NCBI RefSeq assembly: GCF_015207755.1
Contig: NZ_JADEWH010000005.1
Coordinates: forward strand, 124,001 to 188,000
DNA length: 64,000 bases
DNA from: Nodularia sp. LEGE 06071
GTDB taxonomy: Bacteria > Cyanobacteriota > Cyanobacteriia > Cyanobacteriales > Nostocaceae
Reading direction: 5' to 3'
Positions 36,065-44,737 of the stretch are shown here, in pieces (positions within the stretch are counted from its first letter, which is position 1; every line of letters begins with the position of its first letter). A program made the position numbers and the translations under genes. The notes beneath the pieces were generated by a model that did not search any database, was not told where the DNA came from, and was given only the letters and a program-made list of their open reading frames with translations.

Positions 36065-37834
36065 TCAATGATACTGGTGTTCTCGAAACGGCATTTGATA
36101 AAGTGTTGAAAACACTCCTGGTTGAGCCATTAATTCATTAAAACTTCCTTGCTCTACAACTTGACCGAACTGCATGACGATAATTTTATCAGTGTGTTGA
36201 ATTGTGGAAAGACGATGGGCAATTATGAAGGTTGTTTTACCAGCCATTAACTGCTCTAACCCATCCATAACTAATGCTTCGGTTTCTGTATCCATAGCCG
36301 ATGTGGGTTCATCCAAAATCAGGATCGGAGCATCTCGTAAAATGGCACGAGCGATGGTTAAACGCTGTTTCTGTCCTTCGGACAAGGTAGATCCCTGTTC
36401 ACCAATCAGGGTTTCATATCCGTCTGGAAGTTGGCAAATGAAATCATGGATATGAGCCACTTTTGCAGATGCAATCACTTCATCCAGGGTGGAATGCGAT
36501 CGCCCATAAGCAATATTTTCTCGGATAGTTGTCGGAAAAACTAGGGGAGGTTGCAACACCATTGATATCTGATCTCGCAAAGACTTGATGGTGAATTCGC
36601 GAATATCTCTACCATTAATTGTAATCTGCCCTTGTTGAGAATCATAGAACCTTGCCAGCAGGTTGACTAAAGTAGATTTCCCGGTTCCAGTAGATCCGAC
36701 AATGGCAATTTTTTCACCAGGCTCTACCACCAAGTTAATGTTTTTCAGGACAGGAAACTCAGGCAAATATTCAAACGATACATTTTCCCAAGCAATGATT
36801 CCTCTGGCTGCTTCCGCAGTGAGAACTCTTGTACCGTCCGGCAAATCCGATTCCCGATTCAGTAAGTCAAATACACGCTGCACCCCTACCATTGCGCCTT
36901 CAACCAGTCCCCAGGTATGGCTTAACTGGTGAATTGATGCCAGTAGATATGCTAGATAGGAGATAAACACAATTAATCCCCCAATAGTCAGAGTCCCAGC
37001 CATGACATGGTGAGCCGCAATCCACAACAGTACAGCACCCCAGACTCCAATCACCACATTGGTGATCCCACCGTAGAAACTTTGGATTAGGTAAAAACGG
37101 AGATTCGCATTCAGACTACCCTGACTAGCTCTGATAAACTTTTGGTATTCATCTTCCTCCTTCGTGAATGCCTGAATCGCTCGAATCGAAGACATTCCTT
37201 GCTGCACAAGCGAATAAATAGCACTTTCGGCTTGTCGAGAGCGCAAAGCTGCGGAACTAATTTTATGGTTTAAGAAAGATAGAAGAAAAAACAGGACTGG
37301 ACAGATACCCAAGGCGATGAGGGTAAGCAGAACATCCAGACGCAGCAGAATCACAAACATAGCCACGATTAAAACCAGGGTAGAGACGATGGGAAGTAAC
37401 CCATTTGTACACAAGGTTTGAATTGCAAAGGTATCTGCGGTGATGCGGTAGACAAGATCACCCACTGGCCAGTGATTATGGAATTTGAGAGACAGCCGTT
37501 GCAAATGCTTATATAGCTCGCCGCGCAAATCATTTACCATTTTCTGCCCAAAACTGATGGTGGTATAGCTATTCCACAAGCTGAGAATAGCAGACACCGC
37601 GTAGATCAGCACAGTAGCCAAGCAGCAAGCTGCTAACAAAAGAACGCCAGATAAGCCAGCAACCATCCCCCAGGGAAGGGGCTTGTCCTCCAAAACGAAG
37701 TCAAGCACAATCTTGAAAGGCCAAGGTTTTAATAGCTCAAACCCACTAATCAGAAACACCTGACATAGGGAGATGACAAATTGCCATCTGTAAGGAAATA
37801 GGTATGAAAAGGTGCGACGCAGCAAGGAATTCAT
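36065..37834 (-). CDS. ABC exporter, fused permease and ATP-binding protein
   Basis: The 589-residue protein has the normal architecture of a homodimeric exporter half-transporter. Six membrane helices occupy residues of about 15-300 (ABC type 1 domain) and the nucleotide-binding domain about 335-575. Walker A is GSTGTGKST, the Q-loop is SMVLQPP, the signature is LSEGQKQR, Walker B is ILILDEPTSAMD and the switch His lies in IIAHRLS. It belongs to the MsbA/lipid or peptide exporter group. The stop of the upstream gene and this start overlap in TGATG, implying coupled translation. In the operon it may export the product of the glycosyltransferase fusion. Confidence 0.93.
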   Translation of the reverse strand: MNSLLRRTFSYLFPYRWQFVISLCQVFLISGFELLKPWPFKIVLDFVLEDKPLPWGMVAGLSGVLLLAACCLATVLIYAVSAILSLWNSYTTISFGQKMVNDLRGELYKHLQRLSLKFHNHWPVGDLVYRITADTFAIQTLCTNGLLPIVSTLVLIVAMFVILLRLDVLLTLIALGICPVLFFLLSFLNHKISSAALRSRQAESAIYSLVQQGMSSIRAIQAFTKEEDEYQKFIRASQGSLNANLRFYLIQSFYGGITNVVIGVWGAVLLWIAAHHVMAGTLTIGGLIVFISYLAYLLASIHQLSHTWGLVEGAMVGVQRVFDLLNRESDLPDGTRVLTAEAARGIIAWENVSFEYLPEFPVLKNINLVVEPGEKIAIVGSTGTGKSTLVNLLARFYDSQQGQITINGRDIREFTIKSLRDQISMVLQPPLVFPTTIRENIAYGRSHSTLDEVIASAKVAHIHDFICQLPDGYETLIGEQGSTLSEGQKQRLTIARAILRDAPILILDEPTSAMDTETEALVMDGLEQLMAGKTTFIIAHRLSTIQHTDKIIVMQFGQVVEQGSFNELMAQPGVFSTLYQMPFREHQYH

Positions 37835-40350
37835 CAGCGTTTTAACGAGGGGGCGGGAACAAAGTTGAGACCGTAGGCTACAGCCTCAATCACCGAGTAG
37901 AGAGTGAGTGCAAAAGCAATGCTTTCAGTAATGATCAGGATGGCGCTGAATATACCCAAGCCCATTGCTGTTATTACCACTAAGGGCATTTTTAGCCAAA
38001 AACACTCAATGGTCGCTAATGCCCAACCAATCACAACAATTACAGTCAGACGGGACATACAGAAGGTACTTTTGACCCGCAGCACTCGTTGATTACCACC
38101 GTGATTTTCTGCACAAACTCGAATCAGCGCCCGTGACCACAAGCCTCGATATATGGTCAAATCCCAATCGCTCCAACCGTCATTGACCGCCATAAAATAC
38201 TTGCGGGATGTGAGAAAATCCATCATGCCCTGAAGTATACTTTCTTTCTCTAATCCAGAGTCTGTCCAGTAGGAAAGGTAGATTTCACGCTGTAACCAAG
38301 AAATCTGAAGTTTTTGTTGTGTTGTTTGCTGGAGAACAGGATCGACTTTCCCCAGTCCTTTGATCCTCCATTTATATCGTTCCCAACTCCGAACCAAGGG
38401 GCCTAAATAAATCAGCAATGCTACGAGTAACCGACCACGCAATCCCTGAAATCGTGTATCAATGGGTGCTTGCCATGCTCCGATGAAGCACATTAGCCAG
38501 GACAGAATAAATGGTGCGATTCCCCAGAGTGGATTGTTTCCAGTTACTGCTAAAAGCCCAATTAACAGTAGTGCTAGGAGATTCCATTCCAATGTCAGGG
38601 GCAGGTAAGCGAACATGGGGACTGATGGCTGATAGAGTGTTTGAAACAACCCTCGTCCAAACACACCTGAGTAGATGACAGGTGTCTGCAAAATCATCGC
38701 CGCAGCAAGACCACCATAAATCCGTCCCATCCAGCGAGCCTGTCCGAAGAGATTAAACCGATAGGGATGTTTGAAATAAACCAGTGCTTCTGCTTTACCG
38801 TAGCCGCGCTGTTGCTTTAAATAATCTTTGACTGTGTTGCGTCGGTAGTGCCAAACAATCGCTGCTGGGCTGAAACCAATGGTGTATCCCTGATCCTGAA
38901 GTCGCCAGCAAACATCGATATCGTCTCCTGCGGCGCGAAACTGGGGGTCAAAACCATTTATTTCTTGGAGGGCTTTTTTAAGAAATGCCATGTTGCAGCC
39001 TGCAATATGCTCTGCTGTATCATCGCCTAGAAGCACATGGGTGGGACAACCGGGAGAAACTGCGACGCAGGAGGGAATCAGGGAATCTTCAGGAGGCTGA
39101 AAGTTGGGACCTCCGACAGCAGATAACCCTGTTGATTGAAATGTGATCACGAGGTAAGTGAGCCAGTCGGGATCAGCATAACAATCTGAATCGGTGTAGG
39201 CAATTATTTCTCCTGTTGCGGCTTCTAGTCCGACATTTCGGGCGATGCTTAACCCGTAATTGGGCTGACAGATGAGTTTGATGTGAGGATATTTCTGGCA
39301 AATTTCTAGAGTTCTGTCTGTGGAACCATCATTAACAACGATTACTTCATAATTGGGATAGTTCAGTTTCTCTAAGGATGCGAGACAACTTTCCATTGTG
39401 CGCTCGGCATTATAAGCACAGACAATCACAGACACTTGGGGATATTCTGTTAATGCAGGGGGTAAAGAAGCCTGATAATAGTGCTGCACTGCTTTAAAGG
39501 CTGGTTTGTTTTGGCGATTCTCTGTGACTACGCCAAATGCCCAATCCTGAATTGCATGACCACCTGTAAACCATTCATCTGTCCAGGAGAAGATAAATGT
39601 GCCGGCGACACCCATCTCAAAACTAGCTGCTAGTTTTTGGGAGAGAATTGCTGCTTGTGTATCTAGTCCTTCACGGATGGAATCAGCGCCAAATTCGCTA
39701 AAAACTAAAGGTTTCTCCACTGCTAGATTATGCAACCGAGACAGATATCCCCGAAAATCGCGATCGCTGTGCAGATATACATTGAAAGAGAGAAAATCAA
39801 CGCAATCTAAATTGAGATATTCTGTGCAAGGGTAGTTGGCATAGCTAACCAGTGCATTGGGGTCATTCTCTTTCACAATTGCCATCAATTCTTGCAAAAA
39901 TGCCTGTATTTTGGCGGCTCCGTACCAGCGCACAATGTCGGGTGAGATTTCGTTGCCGACTAAATAAGCAAATGCTGCTGGATAATGGCGACAGGCTTGC
40001 ACTGCATGGGCGATGGTCTGAAGAATTTCTGATTTAAGTGTTTCTGAATCTAAAAATGTAATGTGTTGTGACCAGGGAATCCCAACCAGAACTCGCAAAC
40101 CATAGAACTCAGCTAATTCTAAGAACCAGCCCGGTGGAACAATATACACTCGTAGACAGTTCACACCTAATTCTTGCATGAGTTCAAAGTCTTTCTCAAT
40201 AACGGGTTCCTCTGGTAAGGGCGCGCCGTGAGTTCCAGTGATGAAAGGACCATAACTCACTCCCTTTAAAAAAACTTTCTCTTCACCTGCAAAGAAAAAC
40301 TTTCCTTGAACTCGCAGCCGATTTAAAGACAAATATTTAATAGTTGGCAT
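37834..40350 (-). CDS. fusion of a GH2/GH5-like glycosidase domain, a GT2 glycosyltransferase and membrane segments
   Basis: This 838-residue protein starts the operon. Residues of about 10-295 resemble the catalytic TIM barrel of GH2/GH5-like glycosidases: acid/base Glu134 in VGNEIS and nucleophile Glu219 in VFSEFGADS are both present. Residues of about 305-540 form a GT2 glycosyltransferase, with VIVCAYNAERTMESC, VVNDGSTDRT, the D-x-D in TDSDC (387-389) and the GDDIDVCWRLQ acceptor motif. The last 280 residues carry several hydrophobic segments, some strong, in two groups, plus a soluble insert. The combination suggests a membrane-bound enzyme that builds and trims or transfers a glycan. 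Known biology of such fusions is scarce. The ATG at 40350 is clear. Confidence 0.88.
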   Translation of the reverse strand: MPTIKYLSLNRLRVQGKFFFAGEEKVFLKGVSYGPFITGTHGAPLPEEPVIEKDFELMQELGVNCLRVYIVPPGWFLELAEFYGLRVLVGIPWSQHITFLDSETLKSEILQTIAHAVQACRHYPAAFAYLVGNEISPDIVRWYGAAKIQAFLQELMAIVKENDPNALVSYANYPCTEYLNLDCVDFLSFNVYLHSDRDFRGYLSRLHNLAVEKPLVFSEFGADSIREGLDTQAAILSQKLAASFEMGVAGTFIFSWTDEWFTGGHAIQDWAFGVVTENRQNKPAFKAVQHYYQASLPPALTEYPQVSVIVCAYNAERTMESCLASLEKLNYPNYEVIVVNDGSTDRTLEICQKYPHIKLICQPNYGLSIARNVGLEAATGEIIAYTDSDCYADPDWLTYLVITFQSTGLSAVGGPNFQPPEDSLIPSCVAVSPGCPTHVLLGDDTAEHIAGCNMAFLKKALQEINGFDPQFRAAGDDIDVCWRLQDQGYTIGFSPAAIVWHYRRNTVKDYLKQQRGYGKAEALVYFKHPYRFNLFGQARWMGRIYGGLAAAMILQTPVIYSGVFGRGLFQTLYQPSVPMFAYLPLTLEWNLLALLLIGLLAVTGNNPLWGIAPFILSWLMCFIGAWQAPIDTRFQGLRGRLLVALLIYLGPLVRSWERYKWRIKGLGKVDPVLQQTTQQKLQISWLQREIYLSYWTDSGLEKESILQGMMDFLTSRKYFMAVNDGWSDWDLTIYRGLWSRALIRVCAENHGGNQRVLRVKSTFCMSRLTVIVVIGWALATIECFWLKMPLVVITAMGLGIFSAILIITESIAFALTLYSVIEAVAYGLNFVPAPSLKR

Positions 40351-40865
40351 TTCTCTGCCCTCCAGACATCAAAAATCCTTAATTTTTCAGCAAAAAACTA
40401 CCAAATAGAATTTGGTAAATTTGGGCTAAGAATTGGGTGTAGCTTTTCGTTCTATCTTGTTTGTAGAAGATGACTATTTGGTTCTACTGTCTTAGCTATA
40501 ACTCGAACGTATTCGTCCGTAAATTCACTGATGGAAATTACAGCTAGCTGACTGACTAAACGGTTTTCAGCTGTTCCGCTTTGAATTTGCACATCCTGAG
40601 CAGGCAGAATGCCCACCCCACAAGAGTTGTATTAACTAACAGTATGCAAATTATAGGATGTTCAGCTTAATTTATAGGTTCATGCCCACCACCAGAACGG
40701 CTCCATCCGGGGGGTATGAACTGCGGCTGGAAAATTTGCCTCTGTCTCCAAAGTTCAAGTAAGAATGTAATTATGGTAAATTAGTTAACTTTGTTTGAAT
40801 ACTGTGTTTTTACTTAAAATTGCCAGAAAAATCGGCGAAAGGTCAGGAAATACACTCTCTAAAAA
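40351..40865. other. intergenic stretch with dispersed repeat and hairpin
   Basis: This 515-bp spacer between two minus-strand transcription units contains a degenerate copy of the dispersed repeat (AGAATGCCCACCCCACAAGAG at about 40605-40625) and a GTTCATGCCC/GGGTATGAAC inverted repeat (40678-40687 and 40712-40721). No gene, tRNA or recognised riboswitch is seen. It should contain the promoter of the six-gene operon near 40400. Confidence 0.5.
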
Positions 40866-41645
40866 TTACAGAGGACGACACTTAGATAAAATACTGTGCA
40901 TATTTACTACTGAGCCAATGATTGCGATCGCCGGAGCGCTAAATCCTGTTTCTTCAACTTGCTGAACAATGGTTGCTAAAGTCCCAATCAATTCTTCTTG
41001 TTCTGGTCGTGTACCCCAACGGACTAAGGCTATGGGTGTCTGTAAATCCAACCCAGCTTGATTTAACTGTTCCACAATATAAGGTAGATTGTGAATACCC
41101 ATGTAAATGACAATGGTTTCTGAACCGTGAGCGATCGCCTGCCAATTTACTTTCGGTTTATACTTGCCTGCTGATTCATGTCCTGTCACAAAAGTAACAG
41201 AAGAACTATAAAGACGATGAGTCAAAGGTATGCCGGCATAAGCAGAAGCCGCAATTCCCGATGTAATTCCCGGCACAACTTCCACAGATACCCCTGCTGC
41301 TACTAAATCTGCCATTTCTTCGCCACCGCGACCAAAAATAAATGGGTCGCCACCTTTGAGGCGCACCACTATTGCGTGTTCCTGCGCCTTTTCAATTAAC
41401 AAATGCGTGGTTTCTTCTTGTAATAATGAATGTCTCCCCATGCGCTTACCAGCGTTGATTTTTTCAGCTTGGGGATTAATCATGTCCAAAATTGCTGGAC
41501 TTACCAAAGCATCATAGATGACTACATCTGCACATTCTAATAAACCCTTACCTTTGAGGGTCATGAGTCCTGGATCTCCTGGCCCCGCACCTAGCAAATA
41601 AACCTTACCCCAACAGCTTTGCGCTTCTTTCTCTGTGCGGCTCAT
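40866..41645 (-). CDS. cobA: uroporphyrinogen-III C-methyltransferase
   Basis: The enzyme methylates uroporphyrinogen III at C2 and C7 to give precorrin-2, the branch point to siroheme and cobalamin. The 259-residue product is a stand-alone SUMT, with the LLGAGPGDPGLMTLKG SAM-binding motif near residue 17, the LKGGDPFIFGRGGEE loop near residue 97 and the GITSGIAASAYAGIPLTHR motif near residue 126. It overlaps the upstream cbiX by four bases (ATGA), so both are translationally coupled and likely serve siroheme synthesis for nitrite and sulfite reductases. It lacks the CysG N-terminal dehydrogenase domain, as expected when the steps are split. Confidence 0.95.
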   Translation of the reverse strand: MSRTEKEAQSCWGKVYLLGAGPGDPGLMTLKGKGLLECADVVIYDALVSPAILDMINPQAEKINAGKRMGRHSLLQEETTHLLIEKAQEHAIVVRLKGGDPFIFGRGGEEMADLVAAGVSVEVVPGITSGIAASAYAGIPLTHRLYSSSVTFVTGHESAGKYKPKVNWQAIAHGSETIVIYMGIHNLPYIVEQLNQAGLDLQTPIALVRWGTRPEQEELIGTLATIVQQVEETGFSAPAIAIIGSVVNMHSILSKCRPL

Positions 41646-42349
41646 GTATCTAATAAATCCCCAATTATCTCAGCTAATTCTGCACTTGCTCCCAAAGGCG
41701 CAGCCAGTTGGAAAGTCACAGTAGGAAATTGTAATTTTAACTTTTCTATGGACTGAGCGATCGCATCAGTAATGCCACCTGTGAATAAAAAGTATGGCAA
41801 AATTGCAATTTCCCTGTTTCCAGCAGCGACCAAATCTTGTAGACGTGATTCTAAACTAGGAGCTACAGCCCAATAAGCCGTTACGGCTCCCAACTTGGCG
41901 GCTATGGTTTCTATTGGTTTTAGGGAACCAGGACGACGGCTACCGTGAGCTAACAAAATTGTGGTTTCGGCTTTCATCGTCGCCATTTGCTGGGAAAGTA
42001 ATGTAATTAAACCCGGATGACTACCGAGATGGGGTTGCAGGTTAATGATCATATCTTCACCCAAAGCCTGTTTTGCCACAGCAATCTGATCAGGAATATC
42101 CGTCATCACATGGACACCCGGTAGCAGAAATAGCGGTACAATCTGCAAACAATCAACCCCGTCAACTAAAGTCGCAAATTGTTGAATCTGCTGATGTAAA
42201 GGTTCAGGTTGTAATTCTAAAGCCGCAATACCTACCAGATGTTTGCTATTACCCAATTTATCAGACACTAAACCCGCTAATTGCTGCATAGCAACTTCTG
42301 GGCGGGGGTCACGACTGCCGTGGGATACCAGTAAATACGCAGATGTCAT
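41642..42349 (-). CDS. cbiX: sirohydrochlorin cobalto/ferrochelatase (CbiX/SirB long form)
   Basis: The 235-residue protein inserts Co2+ or Fe2+ into sirohydrochlorin. It has two homologous halves, each beginning with a His-containing motif (LLVSHGSRDPRP near residue 6 and ILLAHGSRRPG near residue 139), as in the long CbiX form from duplicated ancestral short chelatase. The His is the metal and proton-transfer residue. Position next to cobA indicates the siroheme or cobalamin branch; the metal cannot be decided from sequence alone. The ATG at 42349 begins MTSAYLLVSHG. It overlaps cobA by an ATGA. Confidence 0.92.
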   Translation of the reverse strand: MTSAYLLVSHGSRDPRPEVAMQQLAGLVSDKLGNSKHLVGIAALELQPEPLHQQIQQFATLVDGVDCLQIVPLFLLPGVHVMTDIPDQIAVAKQALGEDMIINLQPHLGSHPGLITLLSQQMATMKAETTILLAHGSRRPGSLKPIETIAAKLGAVTAYWAVAPSLESRLQDLVAAGNREIAILPYFLFTGGITDAIAQSIEKLKLQFPTVTFQLAAPLGASAELAEIIGDLLDT

Positions 42350-42464
42350 GGAAAAAGTTTCACTTTTAGGAGCTATTTTTAGGGTAACAGCTTGGTAGCT
42401 TGGAGACTAAAATTTGAATATTTTGCCACAATTGAGTTCCACCAGCCCCAATCCGTGAAGGAAA

Positions 42465-43709
42465 CTAGCCTTTAGGGACAGACCAACTCAAAAAGACTTG
42501 AGGACTAAAGCTGGAGTTATGAACACTCCAGCCAATAGCAGCGCAAAATTTGCCATAGTCACCATCAACACTTTCGTAAATTTGCTTCTGGACGCTGAAC
42601 CCAAAATGCCCTTTGCTGTACTTTAACCATAATTGGTCAATTATTTGTAAAGTCTCATCTGGCAAATTTTTTAAATCACTACAAAAAAGATAGCTACCAA
42701 TTGGCTTCGAGAGTGCTTCACACATCAACACCCAAGTTTCTTGGTCTGCTTGTTTCCATTTGTGAAAGGCCAGTAAATCGCGTAATCGGCTGTAATCAAG
42801 TTCTACTTGGGAATTACCGAGTTGTAATGTGGCTACATTCAGGGCTTGCAGAACTTCACCGGCAGATTGATAACGTTCCGAAAGGGCATTGTGCAGCAGT
42901 TTATCCAGAATTTGACCCAATGCATGACTTACCCGATTTTCACTTAATATATAGTCACGCCATACCCAGCGATCGCTCATGACATCAAACAAATCAAAGG
43001 GAGGAATTCCCGTCAGTAAGTAAATGCAGGTGACACCCAGGCTGTAAAGGTCACTGGCTGGTAAAGCTTTACCCCGTGTTTGTTCAGGAGCAATATATTC
43101 TGGGCTACCGATAGTTGTCCCTGTCTGTAACAATGCTGTCGTAGTGACGTGTTTCGCCACCCCGAAGTCAATTAGAACTAAATCCCCTTGGGGTAGACGA
43201 CGCATGATATTTGCTGGCTTAATATCCCGATGGATCACTTTTCGGTCATGAATGAATTGCAGCACTGGTAACAAATTTTGGAGTAATTCCCCAATTTGGG
43301 ATTCGTTTTTAACTCCTTGTGCTTGCAGTTCCTGTTCTAGGGTTTGTCCTAAAATCAATTCCTGCACCAAATATAACTGATGCTTCTGTTCAAAGTAACC
43401 TAATAACTTCGGTATTTGGGGATGCTGCAATTCATTCAGACTAACTGCTTCCTGACGAAATAATTCTACTGCTTTGTCACAGCTTTCCCGATTTGACTCC
43501 TGAAAGCAGAGTTGTTTGATTACACACCTGAGTTTGGAAGGAAGGTGTTCATCCACAGCTAAGTAAGTTTTGCCAAAGCCACCCTGTCCAATACACCGCA
43601 GCAAGTGATAACGGTCTTGGAGCAAAAGTTTTCCACCGCATTTGATACAAAAGTTAGCCGTGTCGGGATTTTGCGAATATAGACAGCTAACATTGGGGCA
43701 GAGTTTCAT
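42465..43709 (-). CDS. serine/threonine protein kinase with N-terminal zinc ribbon and C-terminal GUN4 domain
   Basis: The 414-residue protein has an N-terminal zinc ribbon (CPNVSC and CIKCGGK, residues 4-26). A complete kinase domain follows (about residues 33-275), with the GQGGFGKTYLA loop, catalytic HRDIKPANI, the DFGVAKH metal motif and the APEQTRG activation segment. Residues of about 305-410 match the GUN4 domain, with a conserved W-x-L-M near the start and an LWLKYSKGHFGFSVQKQIY stretch. GUN4 binds Mg-porphyrins and stimulates Mg-chelatase. In the fusion it may be a tetrapyrrole sensor that controls the kinase, or be degenerate. This combination occurs in cyanobacteria. It is monocistronic here. 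Confidence 0.9.
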   Translation of the reverse strand: MKLCPNVSCLYSQNPDTANFCIKCGGKLLLQDRYHLLRCIGQGGFGKTYLAVDEHLPSKLRCVIKQLCFQESNRESCDKAVELFRQEAVSLNELQHPQIPKLLGYFEQKHQLYLVQELILGQTLEQELQAQGVKNESQIGELLQNLLPVLQFIHDRKVIHRDIKPANIMRRLPQGDLVLIDFGVAKHVTTTALLQTGTTIGSPEYIAPEQTRGKALPASDLYSLGVTCIYLLTGIPPFDLFDVMSDRWVWRDYILSENRVSHALGQILDKLLHNALSERYQSAGEVLQALNVATLQLGNSQVELDYSRLRDLLAFHKWKQADQETWVLMCEALSKPIGSYLFCSDLKNLPDETLQIIDQLWLKYSKGHFGFSVQKQIYESVDGDYGKFCAAIGWSVHNSSFSPQVFLSWSVPKG

Positions 43710-43748
43710 TTAGTCATGGAAGGTTCAATGGGATTAGCCCATTTTGGC

Positions 43749-44129
43749 TTATTGCTGGTCGGCGGTGTAAGTATAAAAGTTATTAAATGCTCCCACGGTT
43801 TCAAATTTATAAATAGGTACGAAGGAACTAAATTTTAAATCCGTCTTGTAAACACTAAAAATCAGAAAATTCTGTTGTTCTGTACTCCGTCCCAATATCT
43901 CCCGCATTTGGGGAGTGGCTTGATCTACCAGATTTTGGCATTGAGACTTGATTAAATTTTCGAGAAAATTGGTGGTTTTTTGGCAAACGTCCTGTTTTAA
44001 ATATTCGGTGAGCCGTTGTGCTGCATAATCTTCGTATTCAGCCAGAGATGGATTTGTTGTTGCCATTGCCATCCCCAAGGCTGCTAGTCCTACCGCTCCC
44101 GAACAGGCAATAATGGTCAGTGCTTTCAT
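43749..44129 (-). CDS. DUF4359-type secreted or membrane-tethered protein
   Basis: The 126-residue protein begins with a Lys and a hydrophobic segment of about 20 residues (IIACSGAVGLAALGMAMA), which could be a signal peptide or a membrane anchor. The rest has four Cys residues (VCQK, SQCQN among them) and ends in a strand-rich region (FLIFSVYKTDLKFSSF and VPIYKFETVGAFNNFYTYT). The pattern fits the DUF4359 family of cyanobacterial proteins of unknown function. It lies 39 bp upstream of the GUN4 kinase gene on the same strand, so the two may be co-transcribed. Confidence 0.8.
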   Translation of the reverse strand: MKALTIIACSGAVGLAALGMAMATTNPSLAEYEDYAAQRLTEYLKQDVCQKTTNFLENLIKSQCQNLVDQATPQMREILGRSTEQQNFLIFSVYKTDLKFSSFVPIYKFETVGAFNNFYTYTADQQ

Positions 44130-44252
44130 TTGTTCTAGCTTTGATTCTCTATAGTTATTGCAGTCCCAAGACTCTAAATCAACAAAATCCGTTCCTGGAA
44201 AAAAAGTCTTGATTATTTGTTGATTAAGGTGCTATAATCAGGAATATCGAAT

Positions 44253-44326
44253 GGCGAGCGTAGCCAAGTGGTTAAGGCAGTGGTTTGTGGTACCACCATT
44301 CGTGGGTTCAATTCCCATCGTTCGCC
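44253..44326 (+). tRNA. tRNA-His (GTG anticodon)
   Basis: The sequence folds to a cloverleaf. The acceptor stem GCGAGCG (44254-44260) pairs with CGTTCGC (44319-44325). G-1 at 44253 pairs with the discriminator C at 44326, the identity element of histidine tRNA. The D-arm GCC/GGC, the anticodon stem GTGGT/ACCAC (44280-44284 and 44292-44296) with anticodon GTG at 44287-44289, and the T-arm with TTCAATT loop are all present. CCA is not encoded. Confidence 0.95.
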
Positions 44327-44538
44327 CTATTTTAACTTAATAGTGATCCACATTCTGTATTTAGATAACATTTGTGCATCGAAATGCTCATACAGGCTGG
44401 TTAGCCAGGATGGTTAATTTTATAATTAATCACCAAAAAATGTGTTTTCGAGAATCTAGAATATTTTTCAAACTATGTGTGAGAATCTTGACCGAAAATA
44501 ATGGGATACAAGCCCCGTCACTTCGGCAAGCTCAGTAC

Positions 44539-44557
44539 AAGCCTTCTAGGACGGCTT
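44539..44557. repeat. imperfect hairpin near the left border of the TnpB element
   Basis: AAGCC (44539-44543) and GGCTT (44553-44557) form a short stem followed by a T run on the plus strand. It overlaps the end of the ribbon-helix-helix gene. It could be the left-end hairpin of the IS200/IS605-type element or a terminator. Confidence 0.4.
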
Positions 44558-44686
44558 TTTATTTGTTTTCAGTTTTCTAATCAAATCTCTAAGTACATCA
44601 GATTTCGTTCTCTGAGTCACCTTGCAGTAACTTTCGAGATGCGCCAATTCTTCCTCGGTTAATCGAAAAAATACACTTTTGTTCAT
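44546..44686 (-). CDS. small ribbon-helix-helix protein divergent to tnpB
   Basis: From ATG 44686 the product has 46 residues; an upstream extension to 44785 lies inside the tnpB leader and is unlikely. The sequence has a beta-strand (NKSVFFRLT) followed by two helices (EEELAHLESYCKV and KSDVLRDLIRKL). This is the ribbon-helix-helix DNA-binding fold seen in CopG/Arc-type repressors. It occupies the place where tnpA would be in a complete IS605-type element. The starts of the two genes are about 16-50 bp apart and divergent, so it may repress the tnpB promoter. Similar RHH-TnpB pairs are known in cyanobacterial IS elements as far as I remember. Confidence 0.75.
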   Translation of the reverse strand: MNKSVFFRLTEEELAHLESYCKVTQRTKSDVLRDLIRKLKTNKKPS

Positions 44687-44737
44687 GTATTGTATATTGA
44701 TATGATATACAATAGTAGCAGTTTTGAAGGAAAAATA

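Noticed and set aside
40351-40865. Possible cobalamin riboswitch near cobA.
   Set aside because: The spacer is downstream of cobA on its strand, no B12-box-like sequence was recognised, and cobA is translated from the cbiX transcript.
44374-44580. 68-residue plus-strand frame between tRNA-His and the RHH gene.
   Set aside because: It overlaps the presumed left end of the IS element and the RHH gene and has no family pattern.
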